The notes under the pieces: model-generated
The model's database searches: none
What the model was told of the DNA's origin: nothing
What the model saw: the letters and a program-made list of their open reading frames with translations, nothing else
Program-made: the position numbers and the translations under genes
Part shown: positions 34,030 to 42,844 of the stretch, one piece after another
How the letters are laid out: each line of letters starts with the position of its first letter
How positions within the stretch are numbered: position 1 is the stretch's first letter
Assembly: GCA_963702525.1 (NCBI GenBank)
Contig: CAVPCY010000017.1
Coordinates: forward strand, 99,662 to 163,661
Reading direction: 5' to 3'
DNA length: 64,000 nucleotides
Source: CAVPCY01 sp963702525
Lineage (GTDB): Bacteria > Actinomycetota > Coriobacteriia > Anaerosomatales > PHET01

Positions 34030-36201
34030 GTGGCAGTTGCTCGCATGCTCAAGGTCACCGTGCTGGGCTACCGTCCGGTGATGGACCCGGTCGTCGATGC
34101 GCTGCAGAAGGCGAGCGTTCTCGAGATCGAGGCGCACCCGTTCGATCTGCCCGCCGAAGACCTGGCTCCAGACGACAGCCGGCTCCGAGTGCTCGACGAG
34201 CAGGCGGCCGACGCGCAGTTCGTATCTGACTTCCTGGGCCGATTCCACACGAACGAGCAGCCGTTCTCGGCATTCGTGAGCGAGAAGTTCCATGTCTCGC
34301 GTGCCGAGTACTTCGAACTGGGCTTCGACTCCCGATTCAAGCGGCTGTACCGCGAGACCTTGACCATCTCGGACCGCCTCGCGAACGGCGAGCGTGAGAA
34401 GGCCCGCCTTACGGAGTTGGCCAAAGACCTGGAGCCGTGGGCGGAGTTCCATCTGCAGATCCAGCACTGGAAGCACACCGAGCGTACCGTCCTGTTCACG
34501 GGCACCGTGCCGGCATCGGAGTGCGAGGCGATCCGGCAGAGGCTGCGCGACGCTGTCGACGATGTGACCGTCGAGGAGCTCGGGCCGGTTGGAGGTCGTC
34601 AGGCGTGGGTCGTCATGGCGCACGTGTGCTGTGTCGATGAAGTCCGATCGGTGCTCGCCTCCAGTGACTTCAGTGAGGTCACCTTCCCCGGGCTGAGCGA
34701 CTACCCCGCAGAGGAACTCGCGCAGGCGCACGCGCGCATCGCTGAGATCGACATCGAGACGGAGCACCTGCTGGGGCACGGCCGGAGGCTCTCGGATGAG
34801 CACTTCGACCACACCGTGGCCCTCGTGCAGGCGCTCGAGTCGGAGCGCGATCGCCTGGTAGTGCGCCGCGACTTCGCTCGCACGGACAGGGCGTTCGTCA
34901 TCTCCGGGTGGGTACGCGAGGACGGTGTGGACGATCTCGAGCGCGCGATGGCCCCGTTCTCGGATCTGGACCTCTCACTCGAAGGGCCGGGCGACGAGGA
35001 CTCGCCCCCTGTAGCCCTCGACAACCCGAAGTGGCTCAGGCCTCTCGAGGTCCTCACCGATCTGTACGGGCGTCCGCAGTACGACGAAGTCGACCCCACG
35101 ATTCTTCTCGCACCGTTCTTCCTGGCGTTCTTCGGCATCTGCATAAGCGATGTCGGATACGGCGGCATGATCATCGCCGGGGCGTACCTCATCAAGCATC
35201 GGCTGGACGTGGCCCCCGGAGTCAAGCGTTTCTGCGACCTCATGATGTATGGCGGCGTGGCAGCTATGCTGTTCGGGGTGGCCTTCGCGAGCTACTTCGC
35301 GATACCCGTGGACAAGCTCCCACCGTTTCTGGCGAACCTTCAGGTCCTGGACCCCCTTGCTGACATCACGACGTTCCTGCTGTTCACGCTGGTACTGGGC
35401 GCAGTACAGGTATTCTTCGGCGTTCTCGTGGCCGCATACGACGCCTACCGCCGAGGCGATCCGGCCGAGGCGGTGTTCGGCCAGCTATCGACGCTGTTCT
35501 TCTTCGGATGCATCGCGGGGCTCGTGCTCACGGGTAACGGGCTGTGGCTGTCGGTCGGGTTGATCGCCACCATGCTCATGCAGGGGCGCGCCATCGAGAC
35601 CGCGCTGGGCAACTCCGAGGAACCGGTGTGGCAGCGCGGCCTCGGGGTCCTGTGGCTGCTCGCGATGGTTGCCAGCGCGATCATCATGGGCGTGTCGTCG
35701 GTGTGGACCGGGCTGCTGCTGCTCACGGTGGCATCGGCTATCGCGCTTGTCGCCTGCCGGCCGACCCGACGCGCCGTGCTCGGGTTGCTCGGTGGGGCGT
35801 ACGCGGTATATGGCATGAGTGCGTTCCTCGGGGACATCTTGAGCTACACGCGCTTGGCCGCGCTCGGCCTCTCGGGCGCGCTCGTGGGCCTCGTCTTCAA
35901 CCTGCTCGCGGGACTCGTGTGGGCACCGGCGGTCGCGCTGTTCGACCAAGGCGGCATCTACATCGCTGCCGCCGCGCTGGTCGCCGCTATGGCCATAGCC
36001 GTGTTCGTGGTGGGCCACACCTTCAACGTCGTGATCAACCTGCTCGGCGCGTTCGTGCACCCGGCACGCCTGCAGTTCGTGGAGTTCTTCGGCAAGTTCT
36101 ACGAAGGAGGTGGACGGCCGTTCGCGCCGTTCGATCTCAGGACAGAGAATCTGGTGCTGGATGCCGGCGATGCCGGCACGGAAGGAGGAGCGGGCTCGTG
36201 A
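34030..36201 (+). CDS. ntpI: V-type ATPase subunit I (a-subunit)
   Basis: 723 residues. The N-terminal cytoplasmic half (about 1-350) has coiled-coil collar segments (LRVLDEQAADAQFVSDFLG; LAQAHARIAEIDIETEHLLG); the C-terminal half has about eight membrane spans, from ILLAPFFLAFFGICISDVGY on. The conserved ion-channel arginine is likely in GDILSYTRLAALGLSGALVG. Subunit I is the stator that faces the K ring and forms ion half-channels. The GTG start is two bases after the H/G stop, and its final TGA overlaps the K start. Confidence 0.93.
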   Translation: MAVARMLKVTVLGYRPVMDPVVDALQKASVLEIEAHPFDLPAEDLAPDDSRLRVLDEQAADAQFVSDFLGRFHTNEQPFSAFVSEKFHVSRAEYFELGFDSRFKRLYRETLTISDRLANGEREKARLTELAKDLEPWAEFHLQIQHWKHTERTVLFTGTVPASECEAIRQRLRDAVDDVTVEELGPVGGRQAWVVMAHVCCVDEVRSVLASSDFSEVTFPGLSDYPAEELAQAHARIAEIDIETEHLLGHGRRLSDEHFDHTVALVQALESERDRLVVRRDFARTDRAFVISGWVREDGVDDLERAMAPFSDLDLSLEGPGDEDSPPVALDNPKWLRPLEVLTDLYGRPQYDEVDPTILLAPFFLAFFGICISDVGYGGMIIAGAYLIKHRLDVAPGVKRFCDLMMYGGVAAMLFGVAFASYFAIPVDKLPPFLANLQVLDPLADITTFLLFTLVLGAVQVFFGVLVAAYDAYRRGDPAEAVFGQLSTLFFFGCIAGLVLTGNGLWLSVGLIATMLMQGRAIETALGNSEEPVWQRGLGVLWLLAMVASAIIMGVSSVWTGLLLLTVASAIALVACRPTRRAVLGLLGGAYAVYGMSAFLGDILSYTRLAALGLSGALVGLVFNLLAGLVWAPAVALFDQGGIYIAAAALVAAMAIAVFVVGHTFNVVINLLGAFVHPARLQFVEFFGKFYEGGGRPFAPFDLRTENLVLDAGDAGTEGGAGS

Positions 36202-36692
36202 GCGAGACTTTTTGGGGCATGACAGGCACCGATTGGGCGCTACTCGGTGCTGCGACGGCGGCGATCCTGGGAGGCATCGGATCGGCCATCGGCATCACTG
36301 CGGCGGCCAGCACGGCGTCGGGGATCCTCTCCGAGGATGACTCGAAGTTCGGACAACTGCTGCCGATCGCCGCGATGCCGGGGACGCAGGGCATCTACGG
36401 CTTCATCGCGGCCGTGCTTGTGGTCGTATTCTTCAACATCTTGGGCGGAACGGTTGACTTGCCCGGAACCGCTGGCTTCCAGGTGTTTCTTGCCTGTCAG
36501 CCTGTAGGGTGGCTGTGCTTGGTGAGCGCGATCTACCAGGGCCGCACCGGTGCGTCGGCCGCCGGCATCATCGCGGCCGGCAAACGCGCCCCGGCACTCG
36601 TCTTCCCGGCGCTGGTCGAGACGTATGCGATCCTCGCGCTCATCGTGACGATCCTGATGCTGCTCGGCCTTCAGGCCGCGTACACCGGGTAG
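36198..36692 (+). CDS. ntpK: V-type ATPase rotor subunit K, Na+-type ligands
   Basis: 164 residues, four-helix double-hairpin proteolipid. Compared with Enterococcus hirae NtpK, the Na+-binding side chains are all kept: Thr63, Gln64 and Tyr67 in MPGTQGIYGF, Gln114 in SAIYQGRTGAS, and Glu141-Thr142 in FPALVETYAIL. The backbone-carbonyl Leu is Met60. This predicts a Na+-translocating ring. A GTG start at 36198 overlaps the subunit I stop by four bases (GTGA). Each K subunit has one carboxylate in the second hairpin, as in V-type rings; the first hairpin has none. Confidence 0.94.
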   Translation: MSETFWGMTGTDWALLGAATAAILGGIGSAIGITAAASTASGILSEDDSKFGQLLPIAAMPGTQGIYGFIAAVLVVVFFNILGGTVDLPGTAGFQVFLACQPVGWLCLVSAIYQGRTGASAAGIIAAGKRAPALVFPALVETYAILALIVTILMLLGLQAAYTG

Positions 36693-36698
36693 GCACCC

Positions 36699-37286
36699 GT
36701 GGCACTCGCCGACATACTCACCCGAATCGGCGGCGATACGTCTGCCGAGACCGATTCGATCCTCTCGGCAGCCACCGAGCGCGCCGAGCAGATCGTGGCC
36801 GACGCCGAGTCGCGCGCTGCGGTGCATCGCGCTGAGGTCGCTGTGGCAGCTGAGAGCGCTGCGACTCGGGAGGCGGACACCATCGTGGTGAACGCCCGGC
36901 TTGCTGCGCGAGACGCGGAGGTAAGCGCCCGGCGTCTACTTATCGACGAGGCGCTCGCGGCCGCCGCCGAAGCGCTTGCCGCGCAGCCCGACGCCGAGTA
37001 CGCGCGCTTCCTCGCGCAGCGCATCGTCGAGGCGGCCCGCGGTGGCGAGACGCTGCTGTTCGGAAGCGCGGACTCGGGGCGGAAGGCGGCGGTGACCGCG
37101 GAGATCGCGCGCATCGCACCCGGCTTGACGCTGTCAGTCGCCGAGGATGCAGCGCCGTTCGAGCGCGGCGCGATGCTGCTGGGCTCGCGCGTGCGTGCGG
37201 ACCTGTCGCTGCCGGCGATCATCGCCGAGCGGCGCGACGAGCTCGAGCTTGAGGTCGCGCGCGCTCTCTTCGACGAGGAGGCGTAA
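36699..37286 (+). CDS. ntpE: V-type ATPase stalk subunit E
   Basis: 195 residues. The first about 80 are a long charged helix (ILSAATERAEQIVADAESRA) that pairs with the H/G subunit; the rest is the globular head-binding domain (LLFGSADSGRKAAVTAEIAR, LGSRVRADLSLPAIIAERRD). The GTG at 36699 has little ribosome-binding site but is six bases after the K stop. The peripheral stalk holds the A3B3 head stationary. The C-terminal domain matches the vATP-synt_E pattern; the name is secure from both sequence and order. Confidence 0.9.
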   Translation: MALADILTRIGGDTSAETDSILSAATERAEQIVADAESRAAVHRAEVAVAAESAATREADTIVVNARLAARDAEVSARRLLIDEALAAAAEALAAQPDAEYARFLAQRIVEAARGGETLLFGSADSGRKAAVTAEIARIAPGLTLSVAEDAAPFERGAMLLGSRVRADLSLPAIIAERRDELELEVARALFDEEA

Positions 37287-37295
37287 GGGTTCCCG

Positions 37296-38285
37296 ATGCT
37301 GCTGCTCGACGAGAGACGCCTGACACGAGACGCGATGCGCTACGGCTTTGCCGTGGGCAAGGTGCGCGTTCTCGAGACGCGGATGCTCGATCGCGCGGCG
37401 TACGAGCGGCTGCTCGATGCGCCTAGCCTCGCGGAGCAGCGCCGGCTTCTTTCTGAGACCGCGTACGGGCGTTACCTGGAGCGTGCCGAGACCGCCGAGG
37501 ACGTAGAGCGTGCGCTCGACGAGGCGCTCGACGGCTTCTACGGCTACCTGAAGGAGGCCGCGCTGCCCGACGAGGTCGCTCGCTTCTTCCGGGTTCGCTA
37601 CGACTTCGCCAACCTCAAGGCGGCGCTGAAGGCCAAGGTGCTCGACGCCCCTCTCGAGGGACTCATCACGGTGCACGGTTCGGTTCCCGCCGAGCAGTTC
37701 TCGGCAGATCTCGAGCTGCTGCCCGAACCGCTGGGTCAGCTGGCCGCCGAGCTTGCCGGTCAGACCGACACCGCGGTCATCGACGCGCGCACCGACGCCG
37801 GCATGTACGCGGAGTTGCTCCGGCTCGCGAAGAAGGCGAAGAGCGCGTATCTGACCAAGGTCGCGAAGCTCATCGTGGACATCGGCAACGTCAAGAACAT
37901 GGTGCGCGGAAGGCACGCGGGCCGCACCGCGGACGCTATCGAAGCGCTTCTGGCCAAGGGCGGCGCGGTCGCTGTCGCCGAGCTTGCCGCGCTGGTCGAC
38001 GAGCCGCTCCCGGAGCTCTCGGCGCACTTGAGGCGGTTCCCCTCGCTGATCCACTTCCCCCAGGTCGATCTGAGCGATCCTGCCGAGCTCGACGTCGCGA
38101 CGGACGCCGTGTTCATCAGCACGCTGCGCGAGGGCCGACGCGGGCCGACCGGCCCCGAACCGGTCATCGCGTACGTGTTCGCCCGCGAGGTCGAAGCATC
38201 GTCGCTGCGCGTGCTGCTGCTGGGCAGGCTGACCGGAATCCCCAACGACACGCTTCGCACGCGGCTGCGCGTGTCGTACCGATAG
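37296..38285 (+). CDS. ntpC: V-type ATPase subunit C (AC39-like)
   Basis: 329 residues of the funnel-shaped subunit that links the central stalk to the K ring. Segments such as YERLLDAPSLAEQRRLLSET, DEVARFFRVRYDFANLKAAL and KAKSAYLTKVAKLIVDIGNV match the all-helical V0 d / AC39 family. It ends with REVEASSLRVLLLGRLTGIP, the C-terminal motif of NtpC. It starts nine bases after subunit E. It is about the size of the enterococcal protein. Confidence 0.92.
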   Translation: MLLLDERRLTRDAMRYGFAVGKVRVLETRMLDRAAYERLLDAPSLAEQRRLLSETAYGRYLERAETAEDVERALDEALDGFYGYLKEAALPDEVARFFRVRYDFANLKAALKAKVLDAPLEGLITVHGSVPAEQFSADLELLPEPLGQLAAELAGQTDTAVIDARTDAGMYAELLRLAKKAKSAYLTKVAKLIVDIGNVKNMVRGRHAGRTADAIEALLAKGGAVAVAELAALVDEPLPELSAHLRRFPSLIHFPQVDLSDPAELDVATDAVFISTLREGRRGPTGPEPVIAYVFAREVEASSLRVLLLGRLTGIPNDTLRTRLRVSYR

Positions 38286-38301
38286 GAGAGCTGCAAAGAC
38301 C

Positions 38302-38625
38302 ATGGCCGGCGTTGCGATCGTGGGAGATGCGGTGAGTGTGGCGGGATTCAGACCGCTTGGATTAGCCACGTTTCCGATCGAGCGGCCCGAGGACGCGCGT
38401 GCGCTGTGGGCGCGCCTGTCCGGCGGCGAGTTCGCAGTCGTCTTCGTGACCGAGCCGGTCTACGAGGCGCTTGCCGAACTCGTGGACGAGGTGGCCGATC
38501 AGCCGGTACCGGCTGTGACCGTGATCCCCGGAGCGGGGAGCAAGGGCGGCGTGGGCGGCGCGAAGCTCGAGCGCGCGATCGAGCGCGCGCTGGGCACCAA
38601 GATGCCAGTACGTGACGAGGAGTAG
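38302..38625 (+). CDS. ntpG: V-type ATPase subunit F
   Basis: 107 residues, Rossmann-like fold of the central stalk subunit F (NtpG). Motifs: VAIVGDAVSVAGFRPLGLAT, LSGGEFAVVFVTEPVYEALA, and a C-terminal basic helix (GGVGGAKLERAIERALGTKM). The family consensus of GDxxTxxGFRLAG is visible in GDAVSVAGFRPLG. It works with subunit D as rotor axle. Start ATG has GGAGAG upstream. Confidence 0.92.
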   Translation: MAGVAIVGDAVSVAGFRPLGLATFPIERPEDARALWARLSGGEFAVVFVTEPVYEALAELVDEVADQPVPAVTVIPGAGSKGGVGGAKLERAIERALGTKMPVRDEE

Positions 38626-38675
38626 CGGGTCCGGCGCACCGCCGGGCTCGAGCTGAGAAGAAGGACTAGAGGTCT

Positions 38676-40580
38676 ATGGAGCCAGGCAAGATCATCAAGG
38701 TCGCAGGGCCGCTCGTGGTCGCCGATGGCTTGGGCGACGCGAAGATGTTCGACCTCGTGAAGGTCGGCACCGAGGGGCTCATGGGCGAGATCATCGAGAT
38801 GCGCGGGGACCGCGCGTCCATCCAGGTCTACGAGGAGACGGAAGGGCTCGGCCCCGGCGACCCCGTCGAGGCGACCGGCGCGCCGCTCTCCGTCGAGCTG
38901 GGGCCGGGTATGCTCGGCGCTGTGTACGACGGCGTGCAGCGCCCGCTTGACGAACTCGAGCGTCAGGCCGGATCGTTCCTCGCTCGCGGCATCACCGCTC
39001 CGGGCCTGGACCGCGACAAACGCTGGGAGTTCGTCGCCACGACGAAGGCCGGCGACCGTGTGGAACCCGGCGACATCATCGGCACGGTGCAGGAGAACGA
39101 GGTCATCGAGCACCGCATCATGGTCCCGCCGGGCATGGCCGGCCAGATCGTCTCGGTCGCCAGCGGCAGCCACACGGTGACCGAAGCGGTCGCCACGCTG
39201 CGCAGCCACGACGGCGCCGAGCACGAGTTGACGATGCTCCAGCGCTGGCCGGTGCGAATCCCTCGGCCGTACGCCAAGAAGGTCTCGGCGAGCGAGCCGC
39301 TCGTGACGGGCACGCGCGTCATCGACACGTTCTTCCCGCTCGTCAAGGGCGGTGCCGCGTGCATCCCCGGGCCGTTCGGCGCCGGCAAGACCGTCACGCA
39401 GCACCAAGTGGCGAAGTGGAGCAACGCGCAGGTCGTCATCTTCATCGGCTGCGGCGAGCGCGGCAACGAGATGACCGACGTGCTCATGGAGTTCCCCGAG
39501 CTGGTGGACCCGTACTCGGGCGAGCCGCTGATGAAGCGCACCGTGCTGGTGGCGAACACCTCGAACATGCCGGTGGCGGCGCGTGAGGCGAGCGTGTACA
39601 CCGGCATCACGATGGCCGAGTACTTCCGCGACATGGGCTACGAGGTCGTGCTCCAGGCCGACTCGACGTCTCGCTGGGCCGAGGCGATGCGCGAGATCTC
39701 CGGGCGCCTCGAGGAGATGCCGGGCGAGGAGGGCTATCCGGCGTACCTCGGCACACGCCTTGCCGCGTTCTACGAGCGCGCGGGCAAGGTGGAGACGCTT
39801 GGCGGCCCGCTGCCCGAGGGCGCGAAAAGCGCCAGCGACCTGATCGACCACCCCGACGCAGAGTGCGTCCCGACGCATGCGACGTGTGACGTGCACGAGG
39901 AGCGATGCCGCTTCGGCTCCGTCTCGGTCGTCGGGTCGGTGTCGCCTCCGGGCGGCGACCTCTCCGAGCCGGTTGTGCAGAACACGCTTCGCGTGGTCAA
40001 GGTGTTCTGGGCGCTGCAGGACACGCTCGCATTCCAGCGCCACTTCCCTGCGATCGACTGGCTCACCAGCTACTCGCTGTTCCTCGACAAAGTGGCTCCG
40101 TTCTGGGCCGAGCAGGTCTCTCCCGAGTACCGCGAGCGTCGCGACCGGGCGATGGCGATCCTGCAGCGCGAGAGCGAGCTCGCCGAGATCGTGCGCCTCG
40201 TGGGCGTGGAGGCCCTCTCGGCAGAGGAGCAGATCCTGATGGAGACCGCGAAGTCGCTTCGCGAGGACTTCTTGCAGCAGAACGCGTTTCGCGACGACGA
40301 CCAGTTCAGCTCCCTGAAGGAGCAAGACCGGCTCCTCGAGGTCATCCTGCACTTCCACGAGCGCGCCGTGTCGCTCGCCTCGCAGGGTGGGTCGCTCGCC
40401 GCGATCTTCTCGGCGCCGGTGCGCGACCACATCGCGCGGGCGAAGTTCCTGCTCATCGAGCAGATCGACGAGTACGACCGCATCCTGTCCGAGATCGACA
40501 CGCAGCTCGTGCTCGAGGCGCCCGCGTCCGCGATCGCGGAAGAGACGCCCGAACCCGAGGTCGCGGAGGTGAGCGCTTAA
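38676..40580 (+). CDS. ntpA: V-type ATPase catalytic subunit A
   Basis: 634 residues. The Walker A loop GPFGAGKTVTQHQVAKW is at about residue 232, the non-homologous bulge of V-type A subunits is present (about 120-200, LDRDKRWEFVATTKAGDRVE), and VVIFIGCGERGNEMTDVLME and LQADSTSRWAEAMREISGRL are catalytic-site segments. It hydrolyses or makes ATP in the A3B3 head. The C-terminal 30 residues are an acidic extension (LEAPASAIAEETPEPEVAEV) longer than in Enterococcus. The ATG at 38676 lies after AGAAGAAGGA. The next gene starts one base after its stop. Confidence 0.96.
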   Translation: MEPGKIIKVAGPLVVADGLGDAKMFDLVKVGTEGLMGEIIEMRGDRASIQVYEETEGLGPGDPVEATGAPLSVELGPGMLGAVYDGVQRPLDELERQAGSFLARGITAPGLDRDKRWEFVATTKAGDRVEPGDIIGTVQENEVIEHRIMVPPGMAGQIVSVASGSHTVTEAVATLRSHDGAEHELTMLQRWPVRIPRPYAKKVSASEPLVTGTRVIDTFFPLVKGGAACIPGPFGAGKTVTQHQVAKWSNAQVVIFIGCGERGNEMTDVLMEFPELVDPYSGEPLMKRTVLVANTSNMPVAAREASVYTGITMAEYFRDMGYEVVLQADSTSRWAEAMREISGRLEEMPGEEGYPAYLGTRLAAFYERAGKVETLGGPLPEGAKSASDLIDHPDAECVPTHATCDVHEERCRFGSVSVVGSVSPPGGDLSEPVVQNTLRVVKVFWALQDTLAFQRHFPAIDWLTSYSLFLDKVAPFWAEQVSPEYRERRDRAMAILQRESELAEIVRLVGVEALSAEEQILMETAKSLREDFLQQNAFRDDDQFSSLKEQDRLLEVILHFHERAVSLASQGGSLAAIFSAPVRDHIARAKFLLIEQIDEYDRILSEIDTQLVLEAPASAIAEETPEPEVAEVSA

Positions 40581-40581
40581 G

Positions 40582-42003
40582 ATGGCCCGCGAGTACATGA
40601 CAACCCGCGACATCGTCGGCCCGCTGCTGCTGGTCGAAGAGGTCTCCGGCGTCACCTATGGCGAGCTCGTCGAGCTCGAGTTCCCCGATGGCACCAAGTC
40701 GCTCGGCAACGTGCTCGAGGTCAACGGCGACGTCGCGCTCGTGCAGGCGTTTCAGGGCACGCGCGGCTCCAACCCCTCGCAGACCGTGGTGCGCTTCCTG
40801 GGCCGCGGCCTCGAGCTGGGCGTGTCGCGCGACATGCTCGGCCGCGTCTTCGACGGTATGGGCCGCCCGCGTGACGGCGGGCCCGAGATCATCCCCGAGA
40901 AGCGCGTGCCCATCTACGGCTCGCCGATCAACCCGGTCTCGCGCGACTTTCCCGACGACTTCATCCAGACCGGCATCAGCTCGATCGACGGCCTGAACCC
41001 GCTCGTGCGCGGCCAGAAGCTGCCGATCTTCTCGGGAAGCGGCTTGCCGCACAACGAGCTCGCCGCGCAGATCGCTCGGCAGGCAGGCGTGCTCGCGCGC
41101 TCGAGTGACCCTGGCAAGGTGGGGGAGAAGGCCGAGGGCGAGTTCGCGGTGGTGTTCGCGGCGATGGGCATCACCTTCGAAGACGCCGACTTCTTCATGA
41201 CTGAGTTCCGCTCGACCGCAGCCATCGAGCGCGCGGTGCTGTTCTTGAACCTCGCCGACGACCCCGCGGTCGAGCGCATCGCGACGCCGCGTATGGCGCT
41301 CACAGCCGCCGAGTATCTCGCGTTCGATCTCGACATGCACGTGCTGGTCATCTACACCGACATGACGTACTACTGCGAGGCGCTGCGCGAGGTCTCGGCC
41401 GCGCGCAAGGAGGTCCCGGGACGCCGAGGCTACCCCGGCTACCTCTACACCGACCTCGCCACGATGTACGAGCGCGCCGGTCGCGTGAAGGGCAAGAAGG
41501 GCTCGATCACGCAGGTGCCGATCCTCACGATGCCCGACGATGACAAGACGCACCCGATCCCCGACCTCACCGGCTACATCACAGAGGGCCAGATCATCCT
41601 CGACCGCTCGCTGCACCGAAGCGGCGTGTATCCGCCCGTAGCGGTCCTGCCGTCGCTCTCGCGCCTCAAGCAAAAGGGCATCGGCCCCGGCAAGACGCGC
41701 GAGGACCACGCCGACCTGTCGAACCAGCTCTTCGGCGCCTACGCGCGCGGCATCCAGGCCAAGGAGCTCGCGGTCATCCTGGGCGAGGCGGCGCTCTCCG
41801 ACACCGATCAGGCGTACGTGCGCTTCTCGGACGCGTTCGAGGACAGCTTCATCCGCCAGGGCAAGTCCGAGGAGCGCAGCGTGGAAGAGACGCTCTCGCT
41901 GGGCTGGGAACTCGTCGCGATGCTGCCCAAGACCGAGCTCAAGCGCATCAAGGACGAGTTCGTGGAGAAGTACTTGCCCGCCGAGAACCCCGTGGGGGCG
42001 TAG
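40582..42003 (+). CDS. ntpB: V-type ATPase subunit B
   Basis: 473 residues. A B subunit lacks an intact P-loop: the corresponding stretch is KLPIFSGSGLPHNELAAQIA, the signature of V-type B subunits. EYLAFDLDMHVLVIYTDMTY and YPPVAVLPSLSRLKQKGIGP complete the core. It alternates with A in the head and carries regulatory nucleotide sites. The start overlaps the end of A by almost nothing (one-base gap). Length and order match other bacterial V-ATPases. Confidence 0.96.
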   Translation: MAREYMTTRDIVGPLLLVEEVSGVTYGELVELEFPDGTKSLGNVLEVNGDVALVQAFQGTRGSNPSQTVVRFLGRGLELGVSRDMLGRVFDGMGRPRDGGPEIIPEKRVPIYGSPINPVSRDFPDDFIQTGISSIDGLNPLVRGQKLPIFSGSGLPHNELAAQIARQAGVLARSSDPGKVGEKAEGEFAVVFAAMGITFEDADFFMTEFRSTAAIERAVLFLNLADDPAVERIATPRMALTAAEYLAFDLDMHVLVIYTDMTYYCEALREVSAARKEVPGRRGYPGYLYTDLATMYERAGRVKGKKGSITQVPILTMPDDDKTHPIPDLTGYITEGQIILDRSLHRSGVYPPVAVLPSLSRLKQKGIGPGKTREDHADLSNQLFGAYARGIQAKELAVILGEAALSDTDQAYVRFSDAFEDSFIRQGKSEERSVEETLSLGWELVAMLPKTELKRIKDEFVEKYLPAENPVGA

Positions 42004-42008
42004 CCGCA

Positions 42009-42194
42009 GTGTGGCTCTACGTACTGGTCGCTGTTCTGCTCCTGGTCGCGATAGCGGTCCAGGTGCTCTACGTGCGCCAGTACTCGGCGCAGGCCACGGG
42101 CGCGACCAAGGCGATCATGTACGTGAACATCGGTCTGCTTCTGGCGTTGCTGATCGGCCTGGTGTACGTGGCGTACACGAAGCTGGGAGGGTGA
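42009..42194 (+). CDS. Small two-span membrane protein inside the V-ATPase operon
   Basis: 61 residues with two hydrophobic helices: LYVLVAVLLLVAIAVQVLYV and MYVNIGLLLALLIGLVYVAY, joined by a short polar loop (RQYSAQATGATKAI). GTG start six bases after the B stop, and the stop is one base before the D start, so it is tightly embedded. I do not recognise the family. It is not one of the standard V-ATPase subunits; a membrane accessory or assembly factor for this enzyme is inferred from position only. Confidence 0.7.
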   Translation: MWLYVLVAVLLLVAIAVQVLYVRQYSAQATGATKAIMYVNIGLLLALLIGLVYVAYTKLGG

Positions 42195-42195
42195 C

Positions 42196-42831
42196 ATGCC
42201 GAACCTTCGCGTGAACCCCAACCGCATGGAGCTTCTCAAGCTGCGGCGTCGTGCGGAAACGGCCCGCCGCGGCCACAAGCTGCTCAAGGACAAGCTCGAC
42301 GAGCTTCTCAAGGAGTTCATGGCGCGCATCGCCGCCAACCGCAAGCTGCGCTCGAGCGTGGAGGCCGAGCTGTTCTCGGCGTACGGCCTGCTCGCGATCG
42401 CTCGGGCCGAGGCCGGCGCACCGGTCATCGCCCAGGCCCTGCTCTCGGGGGCGCCGACGGAGCTCGTCAGCGCGGATTCACGCAACGTGATGAGCGTGCG
42501 GGTGCCGGTGCTCAAGGTGGGCGAGGTGCCTACGCCCGGCGGCTACTCGTACGCGACCACCCCGGCGCTGCTGGACGGCGCGCTCGAAAGCCTCACGCGG
42601 GTCGTGCCTCGCATGGTCGAGCTCGCCGAGCGCGAGAAGGCGATCGAGTTGCTGGCCGCCGAGATCGAGACGACGCGACGGCGCGTCAACGCGCTCGAGT
42701 ACGTGTTGATCCCGCAGCTCGAGGGCGCGGTGCGTGACATCCGGATGAAGCTCGACGAGGCCGAGCGGTCCGACCGCACGCGCCTGATGAAGGTCAAGCA
42801 GATGCTCGAGGAGCAAGAAGAGCAGCGCTAG
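42196..42831 (+). CDS. ntpD: V-type ATPase central-stalk subunit D
   Basis: 211 residues. Two long helices form the rotor axle: RVNPNRMELLKLRRRAETAR, GHKLLKDKLDELLKEFMARI at the N-terminus and NALEYVLIPQLEGAVRDIRM, LDEAERSDRTRLMKVKQMLE at the C-terminus, with a variable middle. These are strong subunit D signatures. It is the last operon gene; the opposing pmbA gene ends 14 bases further on. Codon use is uniform with the rest of the operon. Confidence 0.95.
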   Translation: MPNLRVNPNRMELLKLRRRAETARRGHKLLKDKLDELLKEFMARIAANRKLRSSVEAELFSAYGLLAIARAEAGAPVIAQALLSGAPTELVSADSRNVMSVRVPVLKVGEVPTPGGYSYATTPALLDGALESLTRVVPRMVELAEREKAIELLAAEIETTRRRVNALEYVLIPQLEGAVRDIRMKLDEAERSDRTRLMKVKQMLEEQEEQR

Positions 42832-42844
42832 TTCGCCGCGGCCC

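Noticed and set aside
36198..36692. Calling the K subunit proton-type
   Set aside because: The Thr-Gln-x-x-Tyr, Gln and Glu-Thr residues match the sodium-type ring; the proton type usually lacks this full set.
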